A DNA stretch of 64,000 nucleotides, from assembly GCA_964392305.1 (NCBI GenBank), contig CAYMPV010000014.1, positions 1 through 64,000 of the forward strand, read 5' to 3'. Positions 43,830-51,380 of the stretch are shown here, piece by piece (position 1 is the stretch's first letter; each line of letters begins with the position of its first letter). The DNA comes from JACKIC01 sp964392305. Lineage in GTDB: Bacteria; Planctomycetota; UBA1135; UBA2386. The notes under the pieces were generated by a model. That model saw only the letters and a list, made by a program, of their open reading frames with translations. It made no database searches and was not told the DNA's origin. The translations under genes were made by a program, and so were the position numbers.

Positions 43830-44098
43830 CGGCGCGACCTCGGGCGGTGACCGCCTGGCTTCGCGGGCATGCCGTCGTCGATCGACGCGGCCGGCGCGGG
43901 GTCGGCGAGCAGGAACAGCAGGGTGGCGGCCCAGGGCTCGCGGCGGCAACACGAGTTGTCGGCCTCGTGCTCGATGTGGAGTCGCTGCAGGCCTCCGCCG
44001 GCTGCCATCTCGCGCTTGACGAGGGCGACGAACCGGGCGACCTCGAGCGGGTGGCGTTGGACCAACAGCAGGTGATCGAACTTGGGGGTGGTCTTCAT
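43826..44098 (-). CDS. Hypothetical small element protein
   Basis: This is a 90-aa protein beginning MKTTPKFDHLLLVQRHPLEV, with a CC pair (NSCCRREP) and an Arg-rich tail. No family is recognised. It overlaps the helicase gene upstream and the next gene downstream by 4 bp each (ATGA). Confidence 0.5.
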   Translation of the reverse strand: MKTTPKFDHLLLVQRHPLEVARFVALVKREMAAGGGLQRLHIEHEADNSCCRREPWAATLLFLLADPAPAASIDDGMPAKPGGHRPRSRR

Positions 44099-46068
44099 CG
44101 GTCCAACCCCTTCGCCGGCCGCTCAACGAACGGCTGGGCGTCCAACCAGGCTGTGCAGTCGGCCCGAGAGGCCAACCCCTCCGCCTTGGCCACTACGACC
44201 TCGACCATGCCGATTCCGCCCGCGCCGAGCGGCGCGAGGGCTTCCGCGGTCCAGGTGCCATCGTCCTTGCGTCGAGCCTGACCACGAGCCTTCTGTCCCG
44301 GCCGCATCAATTCCAGGTGCAGGGTGACCTTCGGCTCGGGCACAGCCGCGAGCTTGATGCCCTTGGCTCTGGTCCTTCCCTTCGTCTTCGCTTCCGCGCC
44401 CTCTGTGCTGCCGACCTGATTCGCGCGGATTCGCGCGGATTCGCGCGGCTCGCCGCTGTCCGCGTGAATCGGCTCCGCGTGGTCCGCCGCGCCATTCGCG
44501 CGGCCGCGCGGACGGGGGGTATGGGGGGTCTGCACGCGCACACTTTCACCGCGTGAATCGGGGTCGACGGAGTCGCCTGGCTGCGACTCGCGCGGCGGAT
44601 TCGCGCGGGCGGGCAGGTCGTACCAGCGATCGCGAGTGCTGCCGCCGGGAACCAGCACGCCGCGTGATACCGCCAGGCGCACTGCCACCCGGCCGCGATC
44701 GCGACCAATGCCGGCCAGCGGGCCAATCGCATCAATAGGCGACGTGCGGCCGTGCTGGGCGATGCAGGCGACGACCGCCGCCACGTCGGCCTCGAGTGCC
44801 TGCGCGGGGTCGACAGTCGACTGCGGTGCGGCCTCGCCCGCCGGCAGGACGACGGGCCCGTACTCGGCCCGGCCGTCGTCGCGGACTCGGCCCGTGTCCT
44901 GGCCGCGGACCCGGTAGCGGATCGGCTCGGGCGCCTCGCCGTCGCGGATCTTGGCGCAGGTGATTGCGTGTGCGTCGTCGCGCCGACCTGCCAGCAGAAC
45001 GACGTCGGCGGCGCCAACGATCGCCGACGACCCGCGCACCGCGGACTGCCCGCCGGACCGTTGCCCGTCCTGGGTCTTGCGCAAGTGATGCAAGAGGAGC
45101 ACGCAGACGCCGCGCGCCGCGACATCGAGCAGGACCCGCAGCACCAGCCCCATCGCGGCCGCGTCGTTCTCGTCGCCGCCAGGCGCCGCCATGGCGAGCG
45201 TGTCCACGACGACCATGCCGGGCAGGCGGCCGTGCGCCCGCTCATGCGCGGCGAGCAGCGCCGACAACTCCGCGATGCCGGCCGGATCGGTCAGAGCTGG
45301 GACGCCGTCCACAATTTCAACGGTGTGACCCTCGATCGGCCGCGCAGCCGGGTGCGCCGCGCGCCAGGCGCAGCACCGCACCGACAGGCTGCCCTCGCCC
45401 GCCAGGTAGAGCGTGCTGGTCGGCCTCACCACGCGACCCAGCCAGTCGTGCCCGTGGGCGGCCCGCAGCGCGACGTCGAGCGCGAGCAGCGTCTTTCCGC
45501 TTCCAGGCTCACCTGCGAGTACCACGAGGCCCTGCGCGGGTAGCAGGCCGTCGACGAGCCACGCGATCGGCGGATCGTCGGCGACGTCGAGCCAGTTGCG
45601 CGTGCGGCGCGGCGGCGCGGCGCGTCGGCCTTCGATTGCCTGGGCCAGCACGTCCCGCAGCTCGTCGGCGGTGGCGCCATCCTCGGCCGCGAGCTGGGCG
45701 CGACGCAGCACGTCGACCGTCCGGCGGCGGTCTGCGGCGGCCCGGACCATCGCGGCGTGCTCGCCGATCAGCGCGGCGCCCGCGTAGGCGGCGGCGTCGA
45801 CGAGGTCGAGCAGCGCCGCGTGGCCGCCAGCCTCGACCAAGCGCCCCCACCGCTCGAGCTGGGCGGCCACGGCGATCGGGTCGGCGGCGCCGGACTCGGC
45901 GGCGACCTCGATCGCCTGCAGGGTCAGTCGATGCCGCTGCAGCTCGAGGTCGGCTGCCGATACCGCAGCCAGCACGGCCGCGTGGTCGCCGAGCATCGCG
46001 ACGCCAAGCAGGCTGCGCTCGGCGAGCAGGTGCGGCGCTGGGCCTGCTGCTACAGATGGATCAGCCAT
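44095..46068 (-). CDS. DnaB/RepA-like replicative helicase of the element
   Basis: This 657-aa protein has a DnaB-type helical N-terminal domain (about 12-120: LLAERSLLGVAMLGDHAAVL, HRLTLQAIEVAAESGAADPI, LLDLVDAAAYAGAALIGEHA), then a RecA-fold ATPase of the RepA/AAA_25 type with Walker A GEPGSGKT (186-193), Walker B GMVVVDTLAMA (D289) and LLLHHLRKTQDGQRSGGQSA. A proline/arginine-rich linker (about 485-560) and a C-terminal domain follow. It probably unwinds DNA during replication of the excised element. The linker-coding DNA carries a repeat array that changes reading frame between copies (separate entry). Confidence 0.8.
   Translation of the reverse strand: MADPSVAAGPAPHLLAERSLLGVAMLGDHAAVLAAVSAADLELQRHRLTLQAIEVAAESGAADPIAVAAQLERWGRLVEAGGHAALLDLVDAAAYAGAALIGEHAAMVRAAADRRRTVDVLRRAQLAAEDGATADELRDVLAQAIEGRRAAPPRRTRNWLDVADDPPIAWLVDGLLPAQGLVVLAGEPGSGKTLLALDVALRAAHGHDWLGRVVRPTSTLYLAGEGSLSVRCCAWRAAHPAARPIEGHTVEIVDGVPALTDPAGIAELSALLAAHERAHGRLPGMVVVDTLAMAAPGGDENDAAAMGLVLRVLLDVAARGVCVLLLHHLRKTQDGQRSGGQSAVRGSSAIVGAADVVLLAGRRDDAHAITCAKIRDGEAPEPIRYRVRGQDTGRVRDDGRAEYGPVVLPAGEAAPQSTVDPAQALEADVAAVVACIAQHGRTSPIDAIGPLAGIGRDRGRVAVRLAVSRGVLVPGGSTRDRWYDLPARANPPRESQPGDSVDPDSRGESVRVQTPHTPRPRGRANGAADHAEPIHADSGEPRESARIRANQVGSTEGAEAKTKGRTRAKGIKLAAVPEPKVTLHLELMRPGQKARGQARRKDDGTWTAEALAPLGAGGIGMVEVVVAKAEGLASRADCTAWLDAQPFVERPAKGLDR
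44418..44608. repeat. Iteron-like repeat array inside the helicase gene
   Basis: GATTCGCGCG occurs three times in tandem (44418-44427, 44428-44437, 44438-44447), with further ATTCGCGCGG copies at 44494-44503 and 44599-44608, and inverted one-mismatch copies (CCGCGTGAATC) around 44461-44469 and 44549-44559. Ten is not a multiple of three, so the tandem copies encode different peptides; the conservation is therefore at DNA level. The spacing of one helical turn is typical of initiator-binding iterons. Confidence 0.6.
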
Positions 46069-46285
46069 CGACCGCGACCTCGCCGCGCAGGAAAGCGAGG
46101 AACGACTGGCGGTCGATCAGCCGGCGCCCGCTTCCGCTGGCGATCGGCCGCGAGCTACGGAATCTGCCGTCCGTGACCCAGCGATGGACGGCGTTGCGCC
46201 GGACGCCCGCCATCGCGGCAGCCTCCTCGACGCTCAGGAACTCATCGGGCCCCTCTGCGCGTGCCTGTGTGCGTTTGCGATCCAT
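46061..46285 (-). CDS. Excisionase-like helix-turn-helix protein
   Basis: This 74-aa protein has a MerR/Xis-type DNA-binding domain: DEFLSVEEAAAMAGVRRNAV then HRWVTDGRFRSSRPIASGSG and RRLIDRQSFLAFLRGE, the usual layout of AlpA/excisionase proteins (helix-turn-helix, wing, RxxxDxxxFxxF). Its position between integrase and helicase fits directionality control of excision or regulation of the early operon. The start at 46285 is preferred; an ATG at 46333 would add a low-bias segment. It overlaps the helicase start by 8 bp. Confidence 0.75.
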   Translation of the reverse strand: MDRKRTQARAEGPDEFLSVEEAAAMAGVRRNAVHRWVTDGRFRSSRPIASGSGRRLIDRQSFLAFLRGEVAVDG

Positions 46286-46349
46286 GCGCGGGACGATGAC
46301 CGCCGCGCGTGGCCATGTTGGCCAGTTGGCCAAGATGGTCAGGAATCCG

Positions 46350-47045
46350 CTACACGAGCCCTTCCGCTTGCTCTCGGCTCAGCTCGCCAAGCTGGACCGC
46401 GTCTAGCAGGTCTCGCTTGACCGTCTGCCTGGAAATGGATTGCCGCGCATCTTCGACGCAGAGGCGGTGCAGCGCCGACACGCTGCTCGGCCGCTTCTTC
46501 CGGCTGCGCAACACACTGAGCACCCATGCGCGCCGCTCTGCCTTCCGCAGTTCCACGGCGTCTGAGGGCTCGCGTTTGGCCCGCGGCGCCGGCCTCTGCG
46601 TCGGCCGCGCGAACAGTTCGTCGACGAGCGCGGTGCAGGCGTCCACCTTCTGCAGCGTCCGCCGGTTCGGCTGCGCCATCCGCTTGCCGTGGTCCTCCGC
46701 CAGATCACGAGCCAGCGCATACGCCGGGGCCGGGCTCACGCCGCACAACTCGGCAACCTCCCGCACACGGCGCGTGAGCGCGTGCAGCCGACGCCCGGTC
46801 AGGTAGAGGTTCCCCGCCTGGTTCGGGTCGATCTCGTCGATGGCCTCGCGCCCCAGCGCCGCCAGCTGCTCAAGATGATCATGCTCGCCGACCTGATCGA
46901 AGGGGAACGGTGCGCCGCCGACGCTCTTGCGGGCGTAGTCCTTCGCCCATCGCCCGAACGATGCGGCCTCAATGAGCCAGTGCTCGAGCACGTCCTCGCG
47001 CTTCCAGCCTTCGCAGGTCGCCCACGTCGGCCATCTGCGCGTCAC
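46350..47045 (-). CDS. Hypothetical element protein coupled to the integrase
   Basis: This 231-aa protein starts with GTG at 47045, overlapping the integrase stop (GTGA). It begins VTRRWPTWATCEGWKREDVL. It contains helical segments with helix-turn-helix appearance (LTRRVREVAELCGVSPAPAY; SVSALHRLCVEDARQSISRQ then TVKRDLLDAVQLGEL). The second could bind DNA. No family is recognised; the position next to the integrase suggests a role in recombination or regulation. Confidence 0.55.
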   Translation of the reverse strand: MTRRWPTWATCEGWKREDVLEHWLIEAASFGRWAKDYARKSVGGAPFPFDQVGEHDHLEQLAALGREAIDEIDPNQAGNLYLTGRRLHALTRRVREVAELCGVSPAPAYALARDLAEDHGKRMAQPNRRTLQKVDACTALVDELFARPTQRPAPRAKREPSDAVELRKAERRAWVLSVLRSRKKRPSSVSALHRLCVEDARQSISRQTVKRDLLDAVQLGELSREQAEGLV

Positions 47046-48223
47046 GCCTTCACCGCCTCTACGATCGCGTCGCACAAGTCCCGGATGCCCGCCGCGTCTT
47101 CGATGGTCTTCGCATCCGCAGGCAGATCGCGCAGCACGCCCGCGTACAACCGCTCCGACACCTCGACGGAGTGACCCAATCTCTTCGCCGACCCCCAAGC
47201 GCTCGCCGCGCCGAAGATGCCGGCCGCGTTCGTCAGGACCGTTCCAGCGGATCGCCTCAGGGTGTGCGCGGTGAACACCACGCCAGCCCCCTTGCAGAGC
47301 CTGCCCAGCGCGGCCTTCCACGCCATGTAGTTCGGCCAGCGGAACACGCGGCCATCGTCGCCCCGCGTCTTGTGCAGGGCCTCGAGCAGGCGCCCCAGCG
47401 ACGGCGCCTCGGTCGTCGTGATGGTGCGGGCGCGGCTCGTCTTGGTCCTGCCGGCCGGCAATCGGATCTCGCCGTGCTCGAGGTCGACCTCCGACCACAG
47501 CAGGTCGGCCATCTCGGCGTAGCGACACCCGCTGAGCAGCAGCGCCAGCACGAATGGCGCCACCGGCTGCGCGCAGTCGGGCTCGGTCGCGTCCTGCGCG
47601 ATCGCGGCCTCGAGCACCTTGCGCAGCTGCGGCGGCCGCAGGAACTGGATCTCCTTGGTGGGCTCGGGCGCACGGCCGCAGGCCCGCCGGATCGTGTCGC
47701 TGTTCAACAACGGGGCGAGTCCGCGGTCGGCGCACCACCGCAGCCAGATGCCGCAGGTGACCAGCCAGCGGTTCGACGTCGACGCCTGCCGGCCGCTGTC
47801 AGGCCGCAGCACGTGGTCGCGCCACCGCATGAGCTTGGGCCCGGCCACCGTCTGCACGTCGCGTATCCCGTTCTCGTCGCACCACTCGGCGAAGGCGAGC
47901 AGCGGGCTCTGTTTGATGACCTTCGTTGACCGCTTGCCGATGCCGGCGAGGTAGTCGTCGATCGCCGCACGGATGGCCTGGCGCGTCTTCGAAGCCTGCC
48001 CCAGCGACACCGCCCTGCGCACGCCAGCCAGCTCGGCCGACTTCGCGACCGCCCACTCGACGCGCTGCTTCTGGTTCGACAAGCCCAGGCGGTCGAGCGA
48101 CTGCTGCGCCAGCGCCCCGGTCAGCGGGTCGTTCCACCGGGCGATGACCGCCCCGTTGCTCCGCACGAAGATGCGGACGCCAGGGTGCTTCCGGTTGCGT
48201 CTCGGCGCGCGCTGCTTCGTCAC
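47042..48223 (-). CDS. Tyrosine integrase adjacent to attR
   Basis: This is a 393-aa phage-type integrase. An N-terminal arm-binding-like basic domain (MTKQRAPRRNRKHPGVRIFV) is followed by a core-binding domain (about 75-180) and a catalytic domain with the complete residue set: R234 (LSGCRYAEMADLLWSEVDLE), K261 (GRTKTSRART), H320-TL-R323 (TAHTLRRSAG), H351 (RLGHSVEVSERL) and nucleophile Y360 (LYAGVLRDL). The gene starts 170 bp from the attR core, the classic arrangement. It most likely catalyses insertion at the dnaJ 5' site and excision. Confidence 0.92.
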   Translation of the reverse strand: MTKQRAPRRNRKHPGVRIFVRSNGAVIARWNDPLTGALAQQSLDRLGLSNQKQRVEWAVAKSAELAGVRRAVSLGQASKTRQAIRAAIDDYLAGIGKRSTKVIKQSPLLAFAEWCDENGIRDVQTVAGPKLMRWRDHVLRPDSGRQASTSNRWLVTCGIWLRWCADRGLAPLLNSDTIRRACGRAPEPTKEIQFLRPPQLRKVLEAAIAQDATEPDCAQPVAPFVLALLLSGCRYAEMADLLWSEVDLEHGEIRLPAGRTKTSRARTITTTEAPSLGRLLEALHKTRGDDGRVFRWPNYMAWKAALGRLCKGAGVVFTAHTLRRSAGTVLTNAAGIFGAASAWGSAKRLGHSVEVSERLYAGVLRDLPADAKTIEDAAGIRDLCDAIVEAVKA

Positions 48224-48578
48224 GCCCGCAGGGTAGCGGGTGTCACTCCAGGTGTCACCAAAGAAAGGGTGTGTAGCGGTGCACTACCGTTTTCCGATGG
48301 ATGCCGAGAACGGCCGACAATCGGGTCATCTCGTCGCTCCTGCGCCCGTTTGTGCCCTCTTGCACACTACAGAGAATCGAGGTAGAATAGACGTCCTGGA
48401 ACTTGGTCATTTCGGGCCCGCGAGGACCGGCCGTCGGCCGGCGCTGGCACGTTGACTAATGCGCTACCGGCACCTGGATCAAGTAGTAGTCCGGCCCACC
48501 GGCTCAGCGCTCGCCTGCCAGCGGTAGAATGCGGTGCCCACGCCCCCGCCAGGATCCCTGAACAACCACAGGCGAACC
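48224..48578. other. Intergenic region: integrase promoter, attR, promoter of the next gene
   Basis: It contains GTAG-CGGTGCA-CTAC, an imperfect-centre inverted repeat about 50 bp upstream of the integrase start (a candidate operator or integrase arm site), the attR core at 48393-48404, the displaced dnaJ start context, and TAGAAT at 48525-48530 before the secreted-protein gene. No open frame is convincing. Confidence 0.5.
48393..48404. other. attR core with remnant of the original dnaJ start
   Basis: GTCCTGGAACTT is identical to 36914-36925. To its right, on the minus strand, GAAATGACC directly precedes AAGTTCCAGGAC, so the pre-insertion gene would have begun MTKFQD. On the element side the frame quickly meets a stop. 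Confidence 0.72.
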
Positions 48579-49523
48579 ATGCAATTCACGACCAGTCTGT
48601 CGCTGTGCGCCCCGCTGCTCTCGCTGCTCTCTGCGCTGCCGGCCCAGGGCCTGCAGCTCGCGACCAGCAACGTCGCACCCGACCCCTACAGCAATCTCTG
48701 GTGGACCGGCTACGGCACGACGTTCCTGCCCCCGGGGCCGGTGGCCTTCCCGGTCCACCACGCATCATGGCCGTCCGGCCGCTTCGACCTGATCGCGACG
48801 CCGACCTCGGTCGCGACCGAAACGGAAGCCCAGTCGGGACCCTCCTTCTCGGTCCTCAACGGCTCCGTGACCGACCTCGTGACGACGGCGCGCATGCCCT
48901 CCCCCGCGCGCATCACCATCGACGTGCAGGCGCAGCTGAACTTCCAGCAGGCCCTGACGCCCGCGCTGCCGCTCTACGACTGCGGCGTCGACCTCGACGC
49001 CGACGGTATCGACGAGTTCACCAACGGCCCGCCCAACTCGGCGAGCACGACCTTGACGACCTGGTGCGACTCGCTGGGCACGCAGGTGCGCTGGCACCAG
49101 CGCAACGAGGGTTTCTACACGAGCGGCTTCCTGCTGGCGACGTCGACCCTGTCGCTGCAGTTCGACGACCCGGTGCAAGAACCCACCTACGGCCCGACCT
49201 GCGCCGGCAGCCTCGGCTGCCAGCGCGGCACCGGCCAGTTCGACCGCATCTTCGTCGCTTCGCTGCCCGGCGACACCACGTTCGCCTGGCTCATGGGCGG
49301 CGACGCGCAGTGGAACGTGACCTTCCCCGGCATCGGCTGCCCGCTGCTCGTCGACCCGCAGTTCATCCTGGCCGTGCCGCTGCAGGACGGCCCGAATGGA
49401 CGCAAGTACGTCGACTTCGAAGGCACGTTCCCACCGATCCCCGGGCTCACGTTCTACGCGCAGGGCGTGGCCGTCAGCGGCGGCGTGTTCGTCGGCACCA
49501 ACGGCGTGCGCGTGCGGACCTGA
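48579..49523 (+). CDS. Secreted protein of a planctomycete-type family, unknown function
   Basis: This 314-aa protein has a signal peptide (TTSLSLCAPLLSLLSALPAQG). The mature protein appears beta-rich, with YGTTFLPPGPVAFPVHHASW, CGVDLDADGIDEFTNGPP (a calcium-loop-like DxDxDGxxE) and two Cys pairs (TCAGSLGCQRGTGQ). It ends in GLTFYAQGVAVSGGVFVGTN, a C-terminal module type I have seen described only as uncharacterised in planctomycete secretomes. The ATG at 48579 begins the signal peptide; TAGAAT at 48525-48530 is a possible -10 box. Confidence 0.65.
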   Translation: MQFTTSLSLCAPLLSLLSALPAQGLQLATSNVAPDPYSNLWWTGYGTTFLPPGPVAFPVHHASWPSGRFDLIATPTSVATETEAQSGPSFSVLNGSVTDLVTTARMPSPARITIDVQAQLNFQQALTPALPLYDCGVDLDADGIDEFTNGPPNSASTTLTTWCDSLGTQVRWHQRNEGFYTSGFLLATSTLSLQFDDPVQEPTYGPTCAGSLGCQRGTGQFDRIFVASLPGDTTFAWLMGGDAQWNVTFPGIGCPLLVDPQFILAVPLQDGPNGRKYVDFEGTFPPIPGLTFYAQGVAVSGGVFVGTNGVRVRT

Positions 49524-49621
49524 CGCGGCCTGCTCGACGGCCGCGGTGGTGTCGCTGGCGCCAGGCTTGTCGGGATCGAGGATGCCATGGGCGTAGCAGG
49601 GGTGTCGGGGAAGGTGTGCCC

Positions 49622-50107
49622 TCACGCGCCCGGCGTCGCGAGCACCGTCTGCTCGAGGCGCACGTAGCTGGCTTCCATGCCGTGTTCCATGCCGGAACCG
49701 AGCATCGCCGCGCGCGTCGCCGCGTCGGGCAGGGTCATGCGCATCGTCATGTTGGTGCCGCCGGCGCCGTCGCTCTCGAACGTCGATTCGACGCGGTTGT
49801 CGGGCGTCGGATCGGGAAGGTGCATCCGCTCGATGTGCACCAGCCGGGAGAACGGTTGCAGTTCGACGAACTCGCCCGTCAGGTGAAAACCGCCGCCCTT
49901 GCCGTCCGTCCACTCGTAGCGGATCTTGCCGCCGGGCCGCGCCTCGTTGATGCAGACGGGCATGCTCCAGCCATCCGGGCCGAGCAGCCACCGGCGCAAC
50001 AGCTCGGGTTCGGTGTGCGCACGGTAGACGAGTTCGGGTGCGGCGGCGAAATGACGCGTGACGACGACCAGCGTGTCGCCTTCGGTGCGGATGTGGAGCT
50101 TGCTCAT
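49622..50107 (-). CDS. SRPBCC/AHSA1-family protein
   Basis: This 161-aa protein belongs to the AHSA1 branch of the START/SRPBCC hydrophobic-cavity fold. Signs are VVVTRHFAAAPELVYRAHTE, LLRRWLLGPDGWSMPVC, GGKIRYEWTDGKGGGFHLTG and RLVHIERM. Genes of this type are typically co-transcribed with an ArsR-like repressor, as here: its ATG overlaps the regulator stop (ATGA). The ligand is unknown. The start at 50107 is fixed by that overlap. Confidence 0.85.
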   Translation of the reverse strand: MSKLHIRTEGDTLVVVTRHFAAAPELVYRAHTEPELLRRWLLGPDGWSMPVCINEARPGGKIRYEWTDGKGGGFHLTGEFVELQPFSRLVHIERMHLPDPTPDNRVESTFESDGAGGTNMTMRMTLPDAATRAAMLGSGMEHGMEASYVRLEQTVLATPGA

Positions 50108-50502
50108 CGGCGGATCCTCTTCTTCGTTCCTCGGGGGGTTGGGGTGGTCTTCTTGGTGGGCGTCGCGGAGTCCGCGGCTTTGCCCTGCAGGTCGGCGAGC
50201 ACGTCGTCGAGCCGCGCGTAGCTCGCTTCCCAGAACTGGCGGAAGGCGTCGACCCATTCGCTCGCCTCACGCAGCGGCTGCGGGCGCAGCGTGCACGGCC
50301 GCCACTGCGCGCGGCGGCCGCGCTCGATCAAGGCGGCGCGTTCGAGCACATGCAGGTGCTTGGTGATCGCGGGGGCGCTGAGGTCGAAAGGCGCTGCGAG
50401 TTCCTTGACCGTCGCGGTGCCGCGCCCCAGACGCGACAAGATCGCGCGCCGGGTCGGGTCGGCGAGCGCCGAGAGGGTCCTGCTCAGGGTGTCGGTAGCC
50501 AC
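50104..50502 (-). CDS. ArsR-family transcriptional regulator
   Basis: This 132-aa winged-helix protein has LSALADPTRRAILSRLGRGTATVKELAAPFDLSAPAITKHLHVLERAALIERGRR as its DNA-binding domain, which is the class paired with SRPBCC proteins rather than the metal-sensing ArsR type; no metal-site cysteines are visible. The C-terminus is Lys/Arg/Pro-rich (TPTKKTTPTPRGTKKRIRR). It probably represses its own operon through the palindrome 19-42 bp upstream. Confidence 0.88.
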   Translation of the reverse strand: MATDTLSRTLSALADPTRRAILSRLGRGTATVKELAAPFDLSAPAITKHLHVLERAALIERGRRAQWRPCTLRPQPLREASEWVDAFRQFWEASYARLDDVLADLQGKAADSATPTKKTTPTPRGTKKRIRR

Positions 50503-50520
50503 GTCTGGTTCGCCTGCCTC

Positions 50521-50544
50521 GTAATTAGCCGATTGGTTAATTAC
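50521..50544. promoter_or_regulatory. Operator of the ArsR-SRPBCC operon
   Basis: This is a 24-bp palindrome with perfect outer arms GTAATTA and TAATTAC and an interior that pairs except at two symmetric positions (A/GCCA/GAT type). It lies just upstream of the regulator start in an A+T-rich island. ArsR regulators of SRPBCC operons bind sites of the kind TTAACCAATTGGTTAA; this one fits. Confidence 0.7.
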
Positions 50545-50588
50545 CAGTGCGCACCCGGTCCGTCAAGCGGTTGGTCGAGGTCGCCCCT

Positions 50589-51380
50589 TCAGACCTTGCG
50601 GTACACGCCCAGCAGGCAGTGCTCGGGATACGGCAGCCCCACCATCCGACACGCCGTGCGCACCCTCAGCTCCAGCTCACACAGGCCCCGGAACCGCGCG
50701 AACGTGCGGCAGTCGTCGAGCCGTTCGAACGCCTCCTCCCGCAGTCCGGCGCCCGCGAACAGGCGGTGCAGCGCGTCGCGCGTGTTCATGCGGAAGCAGG
50801 TCGGGAAGGTGTCCTTGGGCAACGTGCCCCACAGCCACGACTTGACGACGTGGCGCAGCCCCATCGGCGCCAGCCGCGTCAGGATCGGCATCGGCGACCA
50901 CGCGAACACCGTGAACACCACCGCCACACCGCCGGGACGCAGCGCCCGCGCGATGCCGGCCACGCAGCGCTGCGGGTCGGCGATGTGTTCGGCGACCATG
51001 CGCATGGTGACGAGATCGAACTGCTGCCCGCCGTCGAAGGTGTCGATGCCGGCGCGCACCTTCTCATGCACCCAGGCGTTCTCGTCGAGGGTCGGGTCGG
51101 GGTCGACGCCGACCAGGCGCGCACAACGCTGCGAAAGAACCTGCGCGAGGCCAAGGTTGTTGGGGAACAGCTCACGACCGCAGCCGATGTCGAGCCAGTG
51201 CACACCGGGCGCGACCAGGCCGGCGACCAGCGCTTCGTAGTAGTCGTCGGGCGTGTAGTAGCCGTAGTCCGCGCGCAGGCGCGGGCCCCAGCCAAGGCGG
51301 CCGCGGTTGCCGTAGCGGATCGTGAACATCTGCGCGAGCGCGGCGGCGTCGGGCAGGCGGACCAGCAGCGGCGGGTTCAC
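50589..51380 (-). CDS. SAM-dependent methyltransferase
   Basis: This is a 263-aa class I methyltransferase. Motif I is HWLDIGCGRELFPNNLG; then LVGVDPDPTLDENAWV (motif II region), FDLVTMRMVAEHIADP and ALRPGGVAVVFTVF (post-motif III). The C-terminal part (KDTFPTCFRMNTRDALHRLF) closes the fold. The substrate is unknown; similar proteins methylate small molecules or glycans. The GTG start at 51380 overlaps the stop of the aldo/keto reductase gene (GTGA), so the two are coupled. Confidence 0.82.
   Translation of the reverse strand: MNPPLLVRLPDAAALAQMFTIRYGNRGRLGWGPRLRADYGYYTPDDYYEALVAGLVAPGVHWLDIGCGRELFPNNLGLAQVLSQRCARLVGVDPDPTLDENAWVHEKVRAGIDTFDGGQQFDLVTMRMVAEHIADPQRCVAGIARALRPGGVAVVFTVFAWSPMPILTRLAPMGLRHVVKSWLWGTLPKDTFPTCFRMNTRDALHRLFAGAGLREEAFERLDDCRTFARFRGLCELELRVRTACRMVGLPYPEHCLLGVYRKV

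Larger units (their letters stand above)
36914..48404. mobile_element. Integrative element (phage-satellite or plasmid-like) inserted at dnaJ 5' end
   Basis: The 12-bp sequence GTCCTGGAACTT occurs in the same orientation at 36914-36925 and 48393-48404. The left copy lies in dnaJ codons 2-5. Beyond the right copy the minus strand reads GGGCCCGAAATGACC before AAGTTCCAGGAC (peptide MTKFQD), the likely original dnaJ start. Between the copies are a full tyrosine integrase next to the right end, an excisionase-like gene, a helicase, a chain of overlapping small genes, a second tyrosine recombinase and a two-gene cargo. No capsid, tail, terminase large subunit or conjugation gene is visible. Confidence 0.78.

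Noticed and set aside
36989..48223. Complete prophage
   Set aside because: No large terminase, portal, capsid, tail or lysis gene can be recognised, and the size is only about 11.5 kb.
48481..48500. AGTAGTAGTCCGGCCC as another end of the MITE at 32557-32737
   Set aside because: Only a short GTCCGG match to the terminal repeat, with no partner inverted copy.
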